DNA of 64,000 nt from Cerioporus squamosus (GCA_022592435.1 JABYQS010000002.1:868001-932000), one strand, 5' to 3'. Positions 35,177 to 47,760 are shown, counted from the first letter of the stretch. Numbers and translations are program-made. The notes: generated from the sequence alone by a model not told the origin.

Positions 35177-38100
35177 TCACTGGTCCTCGCTCTCGTACGC
35201 GCTCAGGAGCTCATTGTACCCCTCGTCATCGCCCTCGACGGCAGCGCTCTCACGTTTGTGCTTCGTGTCACGTTCCGTAGAAACCTTCCTCCTGCCCTCA
35301 GCTGATATTTTGCGCGTGCGACCCTCTGCCGAGATCTTCCTTGTCCGACCAGGGGTGCTGTCGCCCTCTCCGGAAGTCTTCCGAGCACGCCGACGGGGCG
35401 ATGAGGGCACGACCATTTGCTCGTCGAAACTTCCCGCGCGAGGTGTTGTTGCGCCCTCGTGATCGCGGTCCTCGGGAACGTCCAGTGTGGGCAAAGGCGG
35501 CATCGGCTCCGTCGAATGACGCGAATTGCGCAGTGACTGCAACCGTGGCGGGAAACGTTTTCTGCGCAGATTTGGGTTCTTCGCGTTGGGCTCCGTCGCA
35601 GAAGAATCGGAATTCTCCGTATCCCGAGACAGCCTAGAGATCGTCGCAGTCCTGCGGCTCAGCTTGTTCTCGGTCGGCGATGCGAACGTGACATCGCCGC
35701 TCTCGCTGAGCACGACGGATCCACGTTGACGCTCCGGCTGCTGGACTCGTACGTCCGTCATGTTCGTAGTCACCGCATCTGGCGTCCCGGGAGGAGGAGG
35801 CGAAGGGATGGTCGTCGGGGAGTCAGGTGCATCCGCACGGGCCCATCCGCCCTGAACCTGGTCTTCCGGTGCCGACGACTCGGTGGGAAGACGTCGATGA
35901 GTCTTAGGTGGCGTCGGCGGACTAGCCGAGTGCCTCGAAGACATGCGTCTTGAAGCTTTGGCCATCGGAGAGGGTGACTTGTGGCGGTTGATGGGGACTA
36001 TCCTGCTCGTGCTGCCATCGGATTCCAGGTCAGACCTGTTCTCAGCTCTCTTCGTACGGTATGGCTCGGAGGGCGAGAGAGACGAAACCGACGACAGGGA
36101 TGCCCGATGGTCGATCGAGGGGCGCTTCGCACGCACAGCATCAGCCCATCGGGAGTCTGCTGAAGGCGAGACAGGAGAGCGTGCGGGACTTCCAGTAAGC
36201 AGCGAAGACGAGTTCAACAACAGAGGTCGCGGCCCAGAGGGGCTGTGAGAAGACGTGTTCTCCGGGAGCTTGAAGCCTGACAGAGAGGCTCGAAGGCCGT
36301 AGCCACCGGTCGAGCCGGAGTCGGACACAGGCGAAGCCTCGCCACTCCGGCTGATCGGGGACGCTACGAACATGCTGTCCCGAACAGGACGGAAGAAGGC
36401 AGGCCGGGGAGGAGGCGAGTACGCATCGGAGCGATCGATGATAGGCATCGACCCTCGCTTGTCGTCCGTAGGCTTGAGTGACGTCTGGATGGCAGTGAGC
36501 GAGATGCTTCGCCCATGATCTTGAGCGGACGAAATCGTTGGCGCGGACTGAGAGGTAGGCGGAGGCGACAAGTTGCTCGGCGCAGCCTTATCCCCACCCT
36601 TACTCCACGCATCCAGTGCCTTGACCCTCCAGTTCGTGGTCACCTTGGCCAAGTTTGCCGCGGTATCCGACTCGTTGATCTTCCCCGCGTAACCCCAGAA
36701 CATGGACTTCGCACGTGCAGCGGCATTCGCCACAGCTTCTCTGGGAGGCATCGTAGGGGTAGATTGGGAGGTAGGAAGTGGCGAAGGAAGAGGCGAAGGG
36801 ACCGGCGTCGTTCCGGGACTAGGGCTGGGAGAAGGAGAGGGCGCGTCCACGGCACTCTGGTTTGTGATTCCTCGCCATACCGTGTTGGCTAACCGGGAGG
36901 TCAGCGTGTTCGCAGACGGCCCCTGTTGGGACCCCGGAGCAGGCTTCTCCGACTCGTCATCGTCAGAGGTCTCCTCCTCACTCGTGTAATCCTCTTCTGG
37001 GTGGGATTCCAGTCTTGACGAGAAACCCTTCCAAACCGTGTCTCGAAGACGCGCCCCCAGGCCCACCGCATTACCGTTGATGCCCTGGGCAGTGCCCGAC
37101 GCTTGACGTTGCGACGCGAGATCGTAAGCGGTCTGCAGCACCTTCTCGATACCGCCAACGGCCTCGAGAGGATACTTCTGGAGGTACGCCATACCCTCAA
37201 TGAAGGCTTCCTCGAGCTCCCGTTCACCGAATGCCGTCGATGGAATCGCAGCGATCTCGTCAGCCCATAGGTTCTGTGACCGGCGATGCGCGCGACCGAG
37301 CCTAAGCGGGTGCGAGTGAGAAAGATATATTGTGTGAGGGTGTCTGCAAGACTTACTGCAGCAACGTTCCTCGTGCAGAGAGCAACATGCTCGTACAGAC
37401 ATCCATGAGGTAATCCAACTTTGGATTTGCGTCACGCTGCCGCATGGGTTGGGAGAAGAGCGCATCCCAGACCATGAGCACCGCGGGTAGCGGAAGGGTG
37501 TGGGTCAGCAAAGGAATGAGCCATCGGCTACACAGGCGGTCAGTGTTGTCTCAAGTGGCCAACTAAACTTCGGGCACGTACAAGGAGTAGTGCGGCAGTC
37601 CTGGATCGAGCCCCTTGATCGCCTGAAATAGCGACGTCAGGGCATCGCAGCCATAACATAGGGTGTGTGGAGCCTTACCAGATCATCAGCGAGCTCTGCG
37701 TCAGCCCACCGCAGGCGATCGCTCAGCTTCTTCACCCAGATTGTCCCATTCTGCTCGTCCTCGAGTTCGGAAAACTCGCTGACCATCGACTCGAACACCC
37801 AGAAGGTGTCAGCCTCTACATGTGGTATATCCTCCGGGTCGACCTCCTCCACGAGGGCAGCATAGATAGGGACAAGAAGCGACCCGATTTGTGGAGACCG
37901 GTTCGCGGGGTTCAAACACGAGTGGATGTACAGGAGACGCAGTAGAGCAGATGAGTGCTTGTTATGTGCGTTGGAGGACGAGTACGGCCGCGACGGCAGC
38001 AGTGTGGTCGACACACCCGAGTGCGAGGAGGAAGGTGAATCAGGGACATTCAAGGATACGTCAGGGATCTTTTGCCCCCTCGTCTTCGTCGGAGACGGCT

Positions 38101-39651
38101 CTTCAAGCCGGACTTCGGGGGTTGCATCGAGCCGAATCTCCGGGGTGGTATCAAGGCGTATCTCTGGCGTGTCATCATTCGAAGAGCCCTCCACTCCTGG
38201 CTCACCGATCTCCTTCGCGCGGATGAGGCGCAACCGAGCGTCCAAATTCCCAGCGCACTTGATCTTGACATCCTCTGGTGCGTCATCATCCAACGGACAA
38301 TCTGGAGACGACTCGGGTTCTTCCTCCAAAGTGGACAGGAGACTAGGAGGGACCATCGAGAGTTCATTGAACACGTCCAGTATTGACTGATCATTGGACG
38401 ATAGTGGCTCTGTCGGCTCTGGGAGTGATGAGAGCGGCTCTAGCAATCGCCGCACAAGGTCCTGGAAGGGCATCAGCCGACAGCTGAGGATGGGAAGCGG
38501 GCCACGCACATAGTAGTTGTCCCTTTGTGTACGTGACTCCTTGCGCCATAATGCTTTGTCTGCAGGGAGCGTGCCGAGCAAGAGTCTATCTTGCTTTCAA
38601 TACGTTACGTATGAGCGCAGCTAGAGACAACCTCACCTCCATATGCGTGGCCGCAACCACGGAGGGTGTGACGGCAGCCCTGCGGCCAGTTAAGCGACAA
38701 TCTTCACGGCTTCACGATTCCGCGGACTTACCATGAGAGCACAATGAGCGGAGGTTGGACAGGTCTACCACGGACACAATTTCCGGATCCACGATGGGAG
38801 ACAAAGCATTCACTCTACGCGGCACATAACTCAGCTCCTCTCGGCAGCAGACACGGAAGCGAGATACGTACTTCTGTTGCGGGGATAAATCGGGAAGCCA
38901 GTTGATGTTATGGATGCGTGCAATGCCATACAGGTAGTGGTCGAGTCTGGCGGCGGTAGGTGGGGGAGCGGCAATGGCTCGGAGGACCTGCCCTGGCGTG
39001 AGGTGTGAACGGAAGAACGAAAGAGCACGTTGCTCACCCTAGCCGACACGTAGCCATCTTGGTTCTCCAGCGAAGACCGCGTGAAATCGGGGCCCAGCGC
39101 GTGCATGAGGAATTCACGGACATGGTGGAGGTCTGCAGACCGGACGCGAAGTTACGGAGTGGTATGGGGTGCACATGGTCACACGTACGGACCTTTCGAC
39201 TCAATGTGCAGGCCAGCATAGATAATACTGGAGGCGGCTTCTGTTACAATCGGGCTAGGCGTGTCACTGTCCACGCGGAGGAGGAGCAGTACTGTGAGCG
39301 CCCTAGGACCGAGCGGAGGCAGTAGTGTGCGCACCTTCGTTCCAGTTCATTCCAATGTCCGAGTATGACACCTACGTGCATCTCCAATGTCTGCAACAGA
39401 TCGCTCCTCACGTCGTCCCGCATCAGCTTCTGTGCCTTCGCTCGCGCGAGTGCAATGTTTCCTTGCTGCAAGAGCGTCGCGATGTCTCTTTGTGTAATTT
39501 GAGCTTGCGAGTCCATCCGGTCTTGTAATTGCCCCAGCCTTTGAGCCGTCAACCGCAGTTGGGCCTGTTTCGACACATTGAATGCAATGCATTGACCACA
39601 GCGGGCGGATAGACAGACCTTGACCCGGCCAGGTTCCCACTGAGCAGTCAT
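35177..39651 (-). CDS. IST1-domain/TBC-domain fusion protein with long disordered tail
   Basis: The N-terminal part is an IST1 domain, a helical ESCRT-III-like regulator of Vps4: after MTAQWEPGRVK and an intron come QLRLTAQRLGQLQDRMDSQA, ITQRDIATLLQQGN, SDLLQTLEMHVGVILGHWNE, SSIIYAGLHIESK, EFLMHALGPDFTRSSLENQD and YLYGIARIHNINWLPDLSPQ. The same reading frame then runs with no stop through VVDLSNLRSLCSHG and, after two introns, HPPWLRPRIWRLLLGTLPAD, the start of a TBC domain. A 66-base intron (GTACGT..CGTAG) can be removed at the junction, and frame is kept with or without it. The TBC part continues with LLRLLYIHSCLNPANRSPQI, DTFWVFESMVSEF and HTLPLPAVLMVWDALFSQP. The usual Arg finger (I-x-x-D-x-x-R) and Gln finger (Y-x-Q) of active Rab-GAPs are not seen. 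About 650 Ser/Pro-rich residues complete the chain. No ATG lies between the two parts in this frame, so a separate TBC start is unlikely. Confidence 0.75.
35294..35347 (-). repeat. Two exact nine-residue repeats in the C-terminal tail
   Basis: The unit RTRKISAEG occurs twice in a row, followed by a related RRKVSTE and preceded by RKTSGEG. Each copy offers an R-K-x-S site for a basophilic kinase. The DNA copies differ at synonymous positions, so the repeat is kept at the protein level or is old. Confidence 0.7.
38102..38173 (-). repeat. Three eight-residue repeats inside the TBC region
   Basis: DTPEIRLD, TTPEIRLD and ATPEVRLE stand in tandem within an acidic insert between TBC helices of the IST1-TBC protein. 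This is likely a disordered loop. Confidence 0.65.
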
Positions 39652-40631
39652 ATTGGGCGCTTTCGTAATTTCAAACGCCGGAGGTTTTCTTGGTCACTGA
39701 GGAGGATTTGCTGAATATCGGAGAGGGCTAGGATGCTAGATCATGGGGGAGTCGTTCAGAGCTTGCTGTCCGACAGACGAGCCCGAAGTTCGGGATGAAG
39801 GTTCGGTGGACGGGAAGCCCGCGCACGTGGCGGGCGACCATACATAAATATCGGAAGCGCTCACCCGTGGGTGGCCCTAGCGTCGGATTCGGTCTTATGC
39901 ATAGCCTTCAACGTCGCGATGTTCATTTAGTACACAGATGCTAACACGTCCACGTCAAACCCAGAGCACGACAAGACAACATTTGGTAAGAAACGCGTGC
40001 AGAGGGAGGATCGAGTCTCATATATAGCAGTCATTCAATCACGAGCGTTCGGTTCTGGTGCACCCACTAGTACGAGAGTACTGCACCTACACGCACTTCT
40101 GATAATGCGAGGAGACGTACAAGGCGAGCCGTCATAGCCATGTTGTATTATGTCGGCAGTCTGACCGCAGGTTCGCGGCCTCACAAGCCGTTGATCGGAA
40201 AGATGACAAGGAGATGTTTGGGGGTTCAAAGGATGACGCTCGGCGGGGACAAGCTGTCTGTGCCAGTGGGCACTGGACACGACGCTGCGTTGGCCTGATG
40301 ATGCAGATTGGCACATTGCCAGTGAGCGTGAGCGCTGACAGGACGATGCGCCATTAGCGACGAATAAGTAGCCCGTGAGTCGGTCGTCGCAGGGATTCGG
40401 ATTGACATCGACAGATCGCCAGAAGCATCTCACATGCAGGACACTGAACGACATGAGAAAAGATCTGACTTAGCGTGTAGCGTTTGAGGGCGACCCGGAA
40501 CACTCACCATGATGCAGGGTCACTAGTAGTTCTAAGCATGCTCAAAGATACCAGCATAATACAAAGCAATGCGTATTGTCCATGATGCAACGGAAGACAG
40601 GATATCGATACAACTTATACCTACAAGATCA
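39652..40631. other. Upstream region of the IST1-TBC gene
   Basis: It carries a TATA-like stretch (minus strand TATTTATG, near 39843-39850) about 190 bases before the IST1-TBC start. Small open frames at 40035-40454 show no domain. The rest is 3' flank of the membrane-protein gene. Confidence 0.4.
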
Positions 40632-42011
40632 TTATTGAGCATACATAAACGGTGAAGGTTTCGAGAGTCTTCCTGAAGACTTCGGCGAAGAGTCGTCGCT
40701 TTCGTTGATGGGCGGTAATGATGGTTGCAGCATGGACGCCACACGAGACGTGGACCTGGAGGACGACTTGGACGTAGCGGGCGACGGCAGCTGCGACGGC
40801 GGGCGCATCGGGATACTTGCTCGCCGTGCGTCATATGACGGCGCCCGTGGACGCGAAGGCCTTGGCGGGATCGATATCGTCAGTTGCTGTGGCTGCCTTC
40901 GGGGTAGTGGTGGTTGACGATAGGGAAGGTAGGGATCGAAGGGCTCGGTCGAGTCGCCAATCGGTATCTCACTGAGTTGTGGCGCATAGCCGCGAGTGGG
41001 TGGGTCAACTGGGGGCGGGCGTGGCGAGAACGGAAATGGGGGTTGAGATTGGGTCGGAGTGGTGGGTGGGTAGTTGCGCTCGAGTGAGCATGCGCTTTGC
41101 GCTCACCAGACTCACTCCTCCTGCCGACGTTTGATGGTCGGGAGCCGCAGGTATTTGCATTGGCAACTCCGACAAGTGCTTCTCGTGCGATCTTGGTGCC
41201 TCCGCCTGGATGGCGGGTTCGACATGTCCCGCATAGTACACGGCCGCGAGGAAACCACTGTAGAACACGACTGCAAACCCGAAGAATCGTAAGTTTCGGT
41301 TGTGATTGGCACAACGGGAGAAAGGCGTACGTAACGCTGGCACAATCCAGTTTCCAATCATGATGGCCAGGTTTACGTTTTGGCACAGTTCGTGTTTGGA
41401 CGCTAAGAGTAGGTCAGTACTCAAGCGGGAACAAGGCTTTCCGTGCGCTATACGTACGTGTAGTAGGGCAAGAAAAACCAGGTCTCCACGCTACAAAGAA
41501 TGCAGAAGGGCCTATGGAGTTTGTGATCAAATTGTGAGCGCGAGGCGGTCATTAGATGGCATACCTATGTGCAGCACAAGGAGTAATCCCATTCTCGCAG
41601 CGTCGACGTAGTGTTTAAACTCCAACAGCAACCTGAACGACGATGAGCGTGCGTGCAGGAGGAGTCGGAACCTGCAGACTCACAGTATTGGCATCATCAA
41701 TACCGTGATGAAGTTCGCAACGATGAGGACCCAGACCAAACCCTCTGGACGCGACGACAGCCTTGCTGAGTACGGAAGGGCGTCACCAAGTGGCCACACT
41801 CACTTTGGTTGGGGTCCGAGCTGTCCTCCAGCATGAACTTCTCCACGCACAAGAACGAGAGCCATGCCAGGCTGAGAAAGAGAGTCAATGCTACACACAA
41901 ATCACCGTCAGTACGCCGATAACCACGCTACCACAACTCAGAACACTCACAGAATATGCTCGTCCTCACTCTCTTGAACCCTGGTGACTCCGTATGTTTA
42001 CCCTTCTCCAT
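40632..42011 (-). CDS. Multi-span membrane protein of unknown function
   Basis: I do not recognise a named family. Exons joined from ATG 42011 (MEKGKHTESPGFKRVRTSIF) give a first membrane helix LTLFLSLAWLSFLCVEKF, a second GLVWVLIVANFITVLMMPIL, a third within MGLLLVLHIGPSAFFVAW and a fourth FFGFAVVFYSGFLAAVYYAG. The long C-terminal exon is hydrophilic (RGYAPQLSEIPIGDSTEPFD, later Ser/Pro-rich) and ends at a stop at 40632-40634. The layout is four membrane spans with a cytosolic tail. A TATATATT element at 42052-42059 (minus strand) lies about 40 bases before the ATG. The splice into the last exon is uncertain. A donor near 41110 with weak consensus fits the phase, while reading on without it stops at 41005. 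Confidence 0.65.
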
Positions 42012-43341
42012 CACGTCATTAGTTTTGGGACACAGCAGTGGGGGTTTCGTGAATATATGAATCGTCGCAGAGGTAAGAAAACGAGAGGAAGCGTCAAGCG
42101 CGATACACGCTGCCAGCAGTAATATAAGAGAGCAGAATCACGAGGTGGCCGTCAAGACCTCCAACCAGCCTCGGTCAACCGGGGAGATGAGAGCCAGACG
42201 CAGCAGGCTGCAGACGGACGGGGAAGAGAATAAGGTCTCGAGGAGAGAACGAGAAACGCGCACCGCGGGGCGGCACTCTTATTATCAGCACCTTTCCACG
42301 ACAACAAGCACCCGTCGGCCTATTCTTCGTGGATAAAGCGAGGCAACTGCAGTCCGAAGCGTGCATTAATGCCAGAGAACAAAGGGACCTCCTCCAGCGT
42401 CTGATCGAACGCGCTCCCAATTGTGCTCACGTGTCCGTGTGCCTCGCTGAGGTCACGAGGCTGCCTAAACCTTAATCTTTGTGCCTCGGTCACGCTGTGA
42501 CGCTCCAGCTCCAGGCCCTGGAGATTCGCAAGATGGAGTGGTTCGTACGCAGAAGGGGGTTAAGTGGGGCGAAGGCGACAGCCACTTTGCAAGCACGATA
42601 CAAGGAAACCTAGCGGCTGGTTGTTCTTCAACGTGACATCAGCGGAGCATGGCTAACCAGGAAAGTCCCATACGAGCGTGACAACGGGCACGCAAGCTTG
42701 TCATTGGCTGGCCATGAATCTGACTAGGCGGAGTACTTGGGCGTCGCTTGTCAAAAGATGGGGGACGGATCGACTACATCTGCCGGGTGTAGATAGGAAG
42801 GGTTGGAATGGGAGAAGAGCATAAATGCAGCGTACTGATCACCAATTATTTTTCAATACGGAGTATCATATGCTACGGTAAATCAGTATGTTGTATGTAC
42901 TTAATGATACAGTATGAATGGTAACGGAGCAGAAACGTCATTGCAAGAAATAGACAAGGGCGTGAAGGGAGAATATGACGGCGATAGGGATGCAGCGGTA
43001 GAACGGACAGTCGTACATCATAAATTAACTATATAAGGGCGCGGTGGTCTGCTGACCGGTCGTACGGGGCCATTATGCGGGACCATGTCCCGCAATGCGT
43101 CCCCGGTGAGACGTGGAAGCTCGGTCGAAGATGCGATGACGTTGCGCGAAGGGAGACACATGCGTTCACCGCAGGACAGGCATGCGGTCTGGGCCAGTCG
43201 TCGCTATAAGCTTCCGGTGCTCGACATCATCTCATGCACCTCGTCGCACACGGAGTGGCGGCCAACCGTTGTTCCGCGGAGGAAGGTGAGCCCATGCGGC
43301 ACTGCGATTGCGTCGGGGCTTCTAGTGAAGGGTCGCGCACG
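42012..43341. other. Long intergenic region between the membrane-protein and PPP4R1 genes
   Basis: The part near 42020-42120 is promoter of the membrane-protein gene. From 42480 to 43080 the sequence is AT-richer and has no long open frame. A plus-strand frame at 43085-43513 overlaps the end of PPP4R1 and looks like its shadow. Confidence 0.4.
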
Positions 43342-46300
43342 CTACGACTGTGGCGTGGCTTGGCTAGGACTTGGCGGCGGAGGGCGAGAGAATGTTGCCG
43401 CACTCCTGCTCACACGAGGCGGGACCGTCGCCAACGACTGCGAGCGATTGGGCGGCGACCCTTTGGCAGAGGCACCGCTAACGACTGCCGCGGCGAATGC
43501 CTGCACCTCGTGAGAAGGATCTTGCGCGAGGTCTCGTGCAAGGTTGACTGTCTTCGCCGCAATATCGCTATCAGTGCGGCCAAACTTGTCTGCAAAATAC
43601 AAGATTGGTTAATCAGCGGATGACGACACAGGCCGATGACAAAGAGCGGTTTGAACGGACGCCGTGATGAAACTCACCGGAAATCAAACCTAGCAGCCTC
43701 GCCGTGCGTATGCGGACGTCAACGATTGGATCCCGGACGAGTGCTGAGAGCGCCTCCCAGAAGGTCTCGTTTCGGACCGCCACATCTCCCTGGTCCGAGA
43801 CAAGCATCTCCTGAATGCACATCACGTACGTCGTCCTTCTACGGAATGCAGACGAGAGGGCAAAGGCGCGAACATCGGCGCGCAGAGCCTCTAGTAGGCT
43901 TGGCGATGCCTTCCAAGTCTTCACGAACGTTGGCATCTGTCGGAGCGTAGTGAGTTCGGTAGCAACAAGCGAGCTCAGAATATCAGCCACTCACAACTGC
44001 GACGGCAGCCTCTCTAACGGCGGCCACGCGGTCATCGAGGGCCTTGGTCAACATCAACCTCAGGACCTCGCCGTCGATGCCGTCCACCTCAACCAGACCG
44101 CCCAACGCCTTCACCGCCGCCTCTCGTTCGCGCCACGACGTGAACTTGCCGGATGAGAATGCTTCCTCCAAGCCCTTGGCCACCTCCACACGGTCAGGAC
44201 GGCCGATCGCTCGGATGAATGTTTGCAGAGCGTCCACGACTTTCATCCGCACTTCGCTCTCCTCCGCATGCAAGCTCGACCAGAAAACGCCCATCAGGTC
44301 AGCGCGCGCGTGTTCTTCGCCAATAACTTTCGCCATCTCGCCTAGAGACGCAGCGAGCGTTCGGCGGACCTTGAACGACGGATCCTGAGCTAGGGCAAGG
44401 TACAGCGAACGCAATTCGGGCCAGCGTTGCCTGCCAAGTGTCAGCGTGACAGCAGGGTAGTTGAACGCGCAGACGAGAGGTCGTTGCGGATCCTCGTAAA
44501 TGTCGGGCCCACCACCTGCGTCGGTGCCATAGTCGCTAAAGGCAGAGCTTGTCGGCGCGACGGACGGTGCTGGTCGTGGTGGTTGTGGTCGAGCCGCTGG
44601 CGGGGAAGGTGAACGCTCCCGTCGCGTGCCACCGCCTGGATCCTCCGTCTCTCGGATACCGAGGAAAAGTTTCAGCAGCTGGTCGGGCGGACCATCCTCG
44701 TCGTCCTTAAACGTGTACATCACTTCTCCCAGGGCTTCGAGGACCGCCGAACGGACGGTGGACTCTTCATCTTGCGAAAGTGGAATTATGACGTCGAGGG
44801 CGAGTTTCCGGCGGTGTTCCGGATTTAACCTCGAAAGGATGGCGGGAAGCGCGAATAGAACCGAGTGACGGACATGCCACGTCGAGTCTTGGCACAAAGA
44901 CTCAAATAATGGAAGCTGCGTTTGCCCTTCCGGATGAGCATCTATCCGGCGCAACCTGGAGGCATAATCACTCACCAAGGAAGACGTCACCACTTCCCCA
45001 GGAACGACCTTTGCGAGGGCGCCGACCGCGAAACTGGCTTCTCTTCGCACCCAGTATACCAGATCTCGACCGACGCGTTCCACCTCAGAAACGAACGCTC
45101 TCTTCGTGTCCTCACCAATGGAACCTGCACAAATTTTAGTCGTTTAGCAGATACAAATAGCTCACCTCACGAGAGACTTACCGCTAGCAGTAACCGCGGC
45201 CATCAGGCTCATACTCGAGAGCCGCCCAACGGCTGCTTCTTCGCTGATGTCACTGCCTTCGTCTTGCTGCTCCGCCAATGCCTGCAGCTCGCGCTGCGCA
45301 GACCTCGGGCTGAGCCACCCCGGGGTTTGTCGTGGGGGCGTCTCATTGTCGGGACTAGCGGCTTGTACTTGAAAAGTTGGTAATGCAGTGATCGGCGCGG
45401 TCGTCTCAACCGGAACAGGTACGGGTGCGACAATGGGAGGAGGCGGTACTTCGAAAGGAGGCGTAGTTGGGAGCGCTGCCTGCCGAGGGAACGCGCCAGC
45501 CGACGTCCAACTCTGAATAGTCGGTAGCTTGACCTCGGGAATGTGGACTTCGTCCACGTCCATCGGGGCTTGCACGTCATCTAACCGGTCCAAATCACTG
45601 GTCAAAGTGGGTCCCAAGCGGTCCGATCCGTCCGAGTCGGTGTTGTCAGTGTATTCGCCGGAAGAAGACGAGGTGGATGACGTTAGCGAGGGCGTCGACG
45701 CATCGGGAGATCCCGCGAGCGAGGATGTCGATGATACAGGCGGGGAAGGTGAAGGTATTGGTGAGATCGTACTCGAGTCCGACGTGGGCAGTTCTGCCGT
45801 GAGAGCATTTGAATCAGCGGCCAGTCCGAGCGTGGTGGCCGGGAAGTATGAATCCGCTTCCTGGCTGAACGCGTGGGCTTGCGGAGTCGGGACGGCCGTA
45901 GACGGGCCAGAGTCATCCTCTACCTCGCCAACGTCTTCGGCGCTCTGATCCGCTCTACCGTCGTCCATGTCGAGGCGTCCCATGCCGATAACGACTTGGT
46001 AGACAAGCTCGCGCTCAAAGAGACGTCGTTCGTCACGCTGCAGAAGGCCAATATCCAGACCATCTTCCAACTCTTCGTACTCAGCTTGAGAAGCTTGAGA
46101 CGGCGTGGGGCTGCTGGTGCGCTGCTGATCTTCTGTCGATGGTTCATCCGAAGCTTCTGGAGGGCTATCCTCCTTCTGGTCCGCATGTCGTAGTCGCCTG
46201 AGCAACTCTACGACTGCGTAGCGGGCAGACCCACCTACGATACCATTCGGGCTGAGTAGCAGGGTACCCAAGATGGGGGTGAACGCCTGAACAGGGACCA

Positions 46301-47760
46301 AAGCAGGCATTCCTTCTTCGTCCTCGGTGGGGGTACCATGTCTGGGGAAACCTAGGTTGTACTGCTCATCGGATGCTGCGTCATGGCCCGGGGTTGGGGG
46401 AAGCGAGAAAGGGTGTTGTCGCTCGATTGTGGGAGAGGTTATGGGAGACGAGGGTGTCGGAACCGGCGGAGAAGGAGGCAGCGGGGGGTCATCCTCGACA
46501 AGCCTGCAGTGCGTGATGAACCACCAGATGATGGGAACCAATTCGGCCGCTAGTGCCTCCTTTACGGCTTCGTCTAGGTGATTGATACCGGGTCAAGCAC
46601 ATGCGTGTGGCCCAAAAGGTTCCGGTGCGCAGAATGCGCGGGCACGTAGCAGGATGTTACGTGATTGGTCGAGGCGAAGATCAGAAGTGCAAACCAACGA
46701 CGATCGGGCGTCAGAGTCGCGTTTTGGGGCGAGAAAGAGGTACGCGTGTGAGCATTCACGGCAGGATAACAAGTGCAAAGAAGAACATGCCTTCATCCAT
46801 GGCAAGGCCATTGAGCAGCGGGAGGACATACTCCACTGCTTCACTTGGCGTGATCTGCTCGATGACTTCGCTGGACACTTCAGCGACCGGAATCCCAGCT
46901 CCCAACAGATACCTCGGCAGCGCATGGGCGATGAACACCCTGTGGAAACTGGCTGGGCTGCGCGAGAACAGGTAGATCTTCTCGAGCGCACTATAGCCTT
47001 CGGTGTCGAACTCCGTCAGGTCGACGTGGACTCCGTCTGAAGGGGCAAGCAGGTCTACCCCAGACGCAGGGTCTGGAGTCTGACGGACAGGCCCAGACGG
47101 TCCCGGGTCAAAGGTGGACGACACGGAGCTTGCGACGGGATCCTGGGTGGGCTGCGAGAAGAGCGGAGGAGACGGCGTTGACGTCGACGTGGTCGGATTG
47201 GGAGGCGGGATAGAGATACGCAGACCGGCCTGACCGGTACCGGCGCTAGAAAACGTGGTGAGTGGGAGGTGCTCACCGACGTTCCCATCCTGTGTTGACG
47301 CGTCCTCCACATATCTCAGCGCGGGAGGGGTCTGCGGGGAGGGATTCGGGATTTCCGGGGAACGCGAACCGCTAGCGCGTGGGCCATATGGCTCGAAGGG
47401 GCTGGTGGGGCGACGCGGCGGGGCGAGGGACTCTAGAGGGTTGGGACGCTGTTCTACGGGAGAAGATCTAACCTGTAATGGGGAGAGGTTTGCTCTCGTG
47501 ATGGGCGCAAAGGGCCCAAGGACGGGTTGGGGCGAGAGTATGCCGATGCCGAGTCCATGAGGAGAGTACGGGCGCGTGTCAAGCGGGGGAGACGCGATGA
47601 CGGAGGATTTGGGGCTTGACGGCGGGGACGGATCCGGGATATCCTCTTCTGGGGGATGAAGCGGGGAGGAGGGCTCGGGTTCGGGGGTGGGAGAGGTTGG
47701 ACGAGAGTTGTTGGCGGCGGTAGAGGTAGAGGTAGATGAGGAGGAGAATTGGGAGGACAT
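43342..47760 (-). CDS. PPP4R1: Protein phosphatase 4 regulatory subunit 1, HEAT-repeat protein
   Basis: PPP4R1 is a scaffold that directs the PP4 catalytic subunit to its targets. From ATG 47760 (MSSQFSSSS) the protein has a Pro/Ser-rich N-terminal third. HEAT repeats then start at FDTEGYSALEKIYLFSRSPA and ITPSEAVEYVLPLLNGLAMD. After an intron they go on with DEAVKEALAAELVPIIWWFI, NGIVGGSARYAVVELLRRLR, a second acidic low-complexity insert, REASFAVGALAKVVPGE and further repeats such as SWREREAAVKALGGLVEVD and VDVRIRTARLLGLISGE. It ends at 43342. The intron 46574-46790 is long for this window (217 bases) and needs a GC donor (gaag|GCATGT), chosen because it restores MDEDEAVKEAL. Upstream in-frame ATGs at 47800 and 47943 are possible starts but would add sequence without family support. 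Confidence 0.85.

Noticed and set aside
39343..39651. IST1 as a separate short gene ending before the TBC gene
   Set aside because: No stop codon follows the IST1 domain in frame, and no ATG is available in frame for a separate TBC gene before its conserved start.
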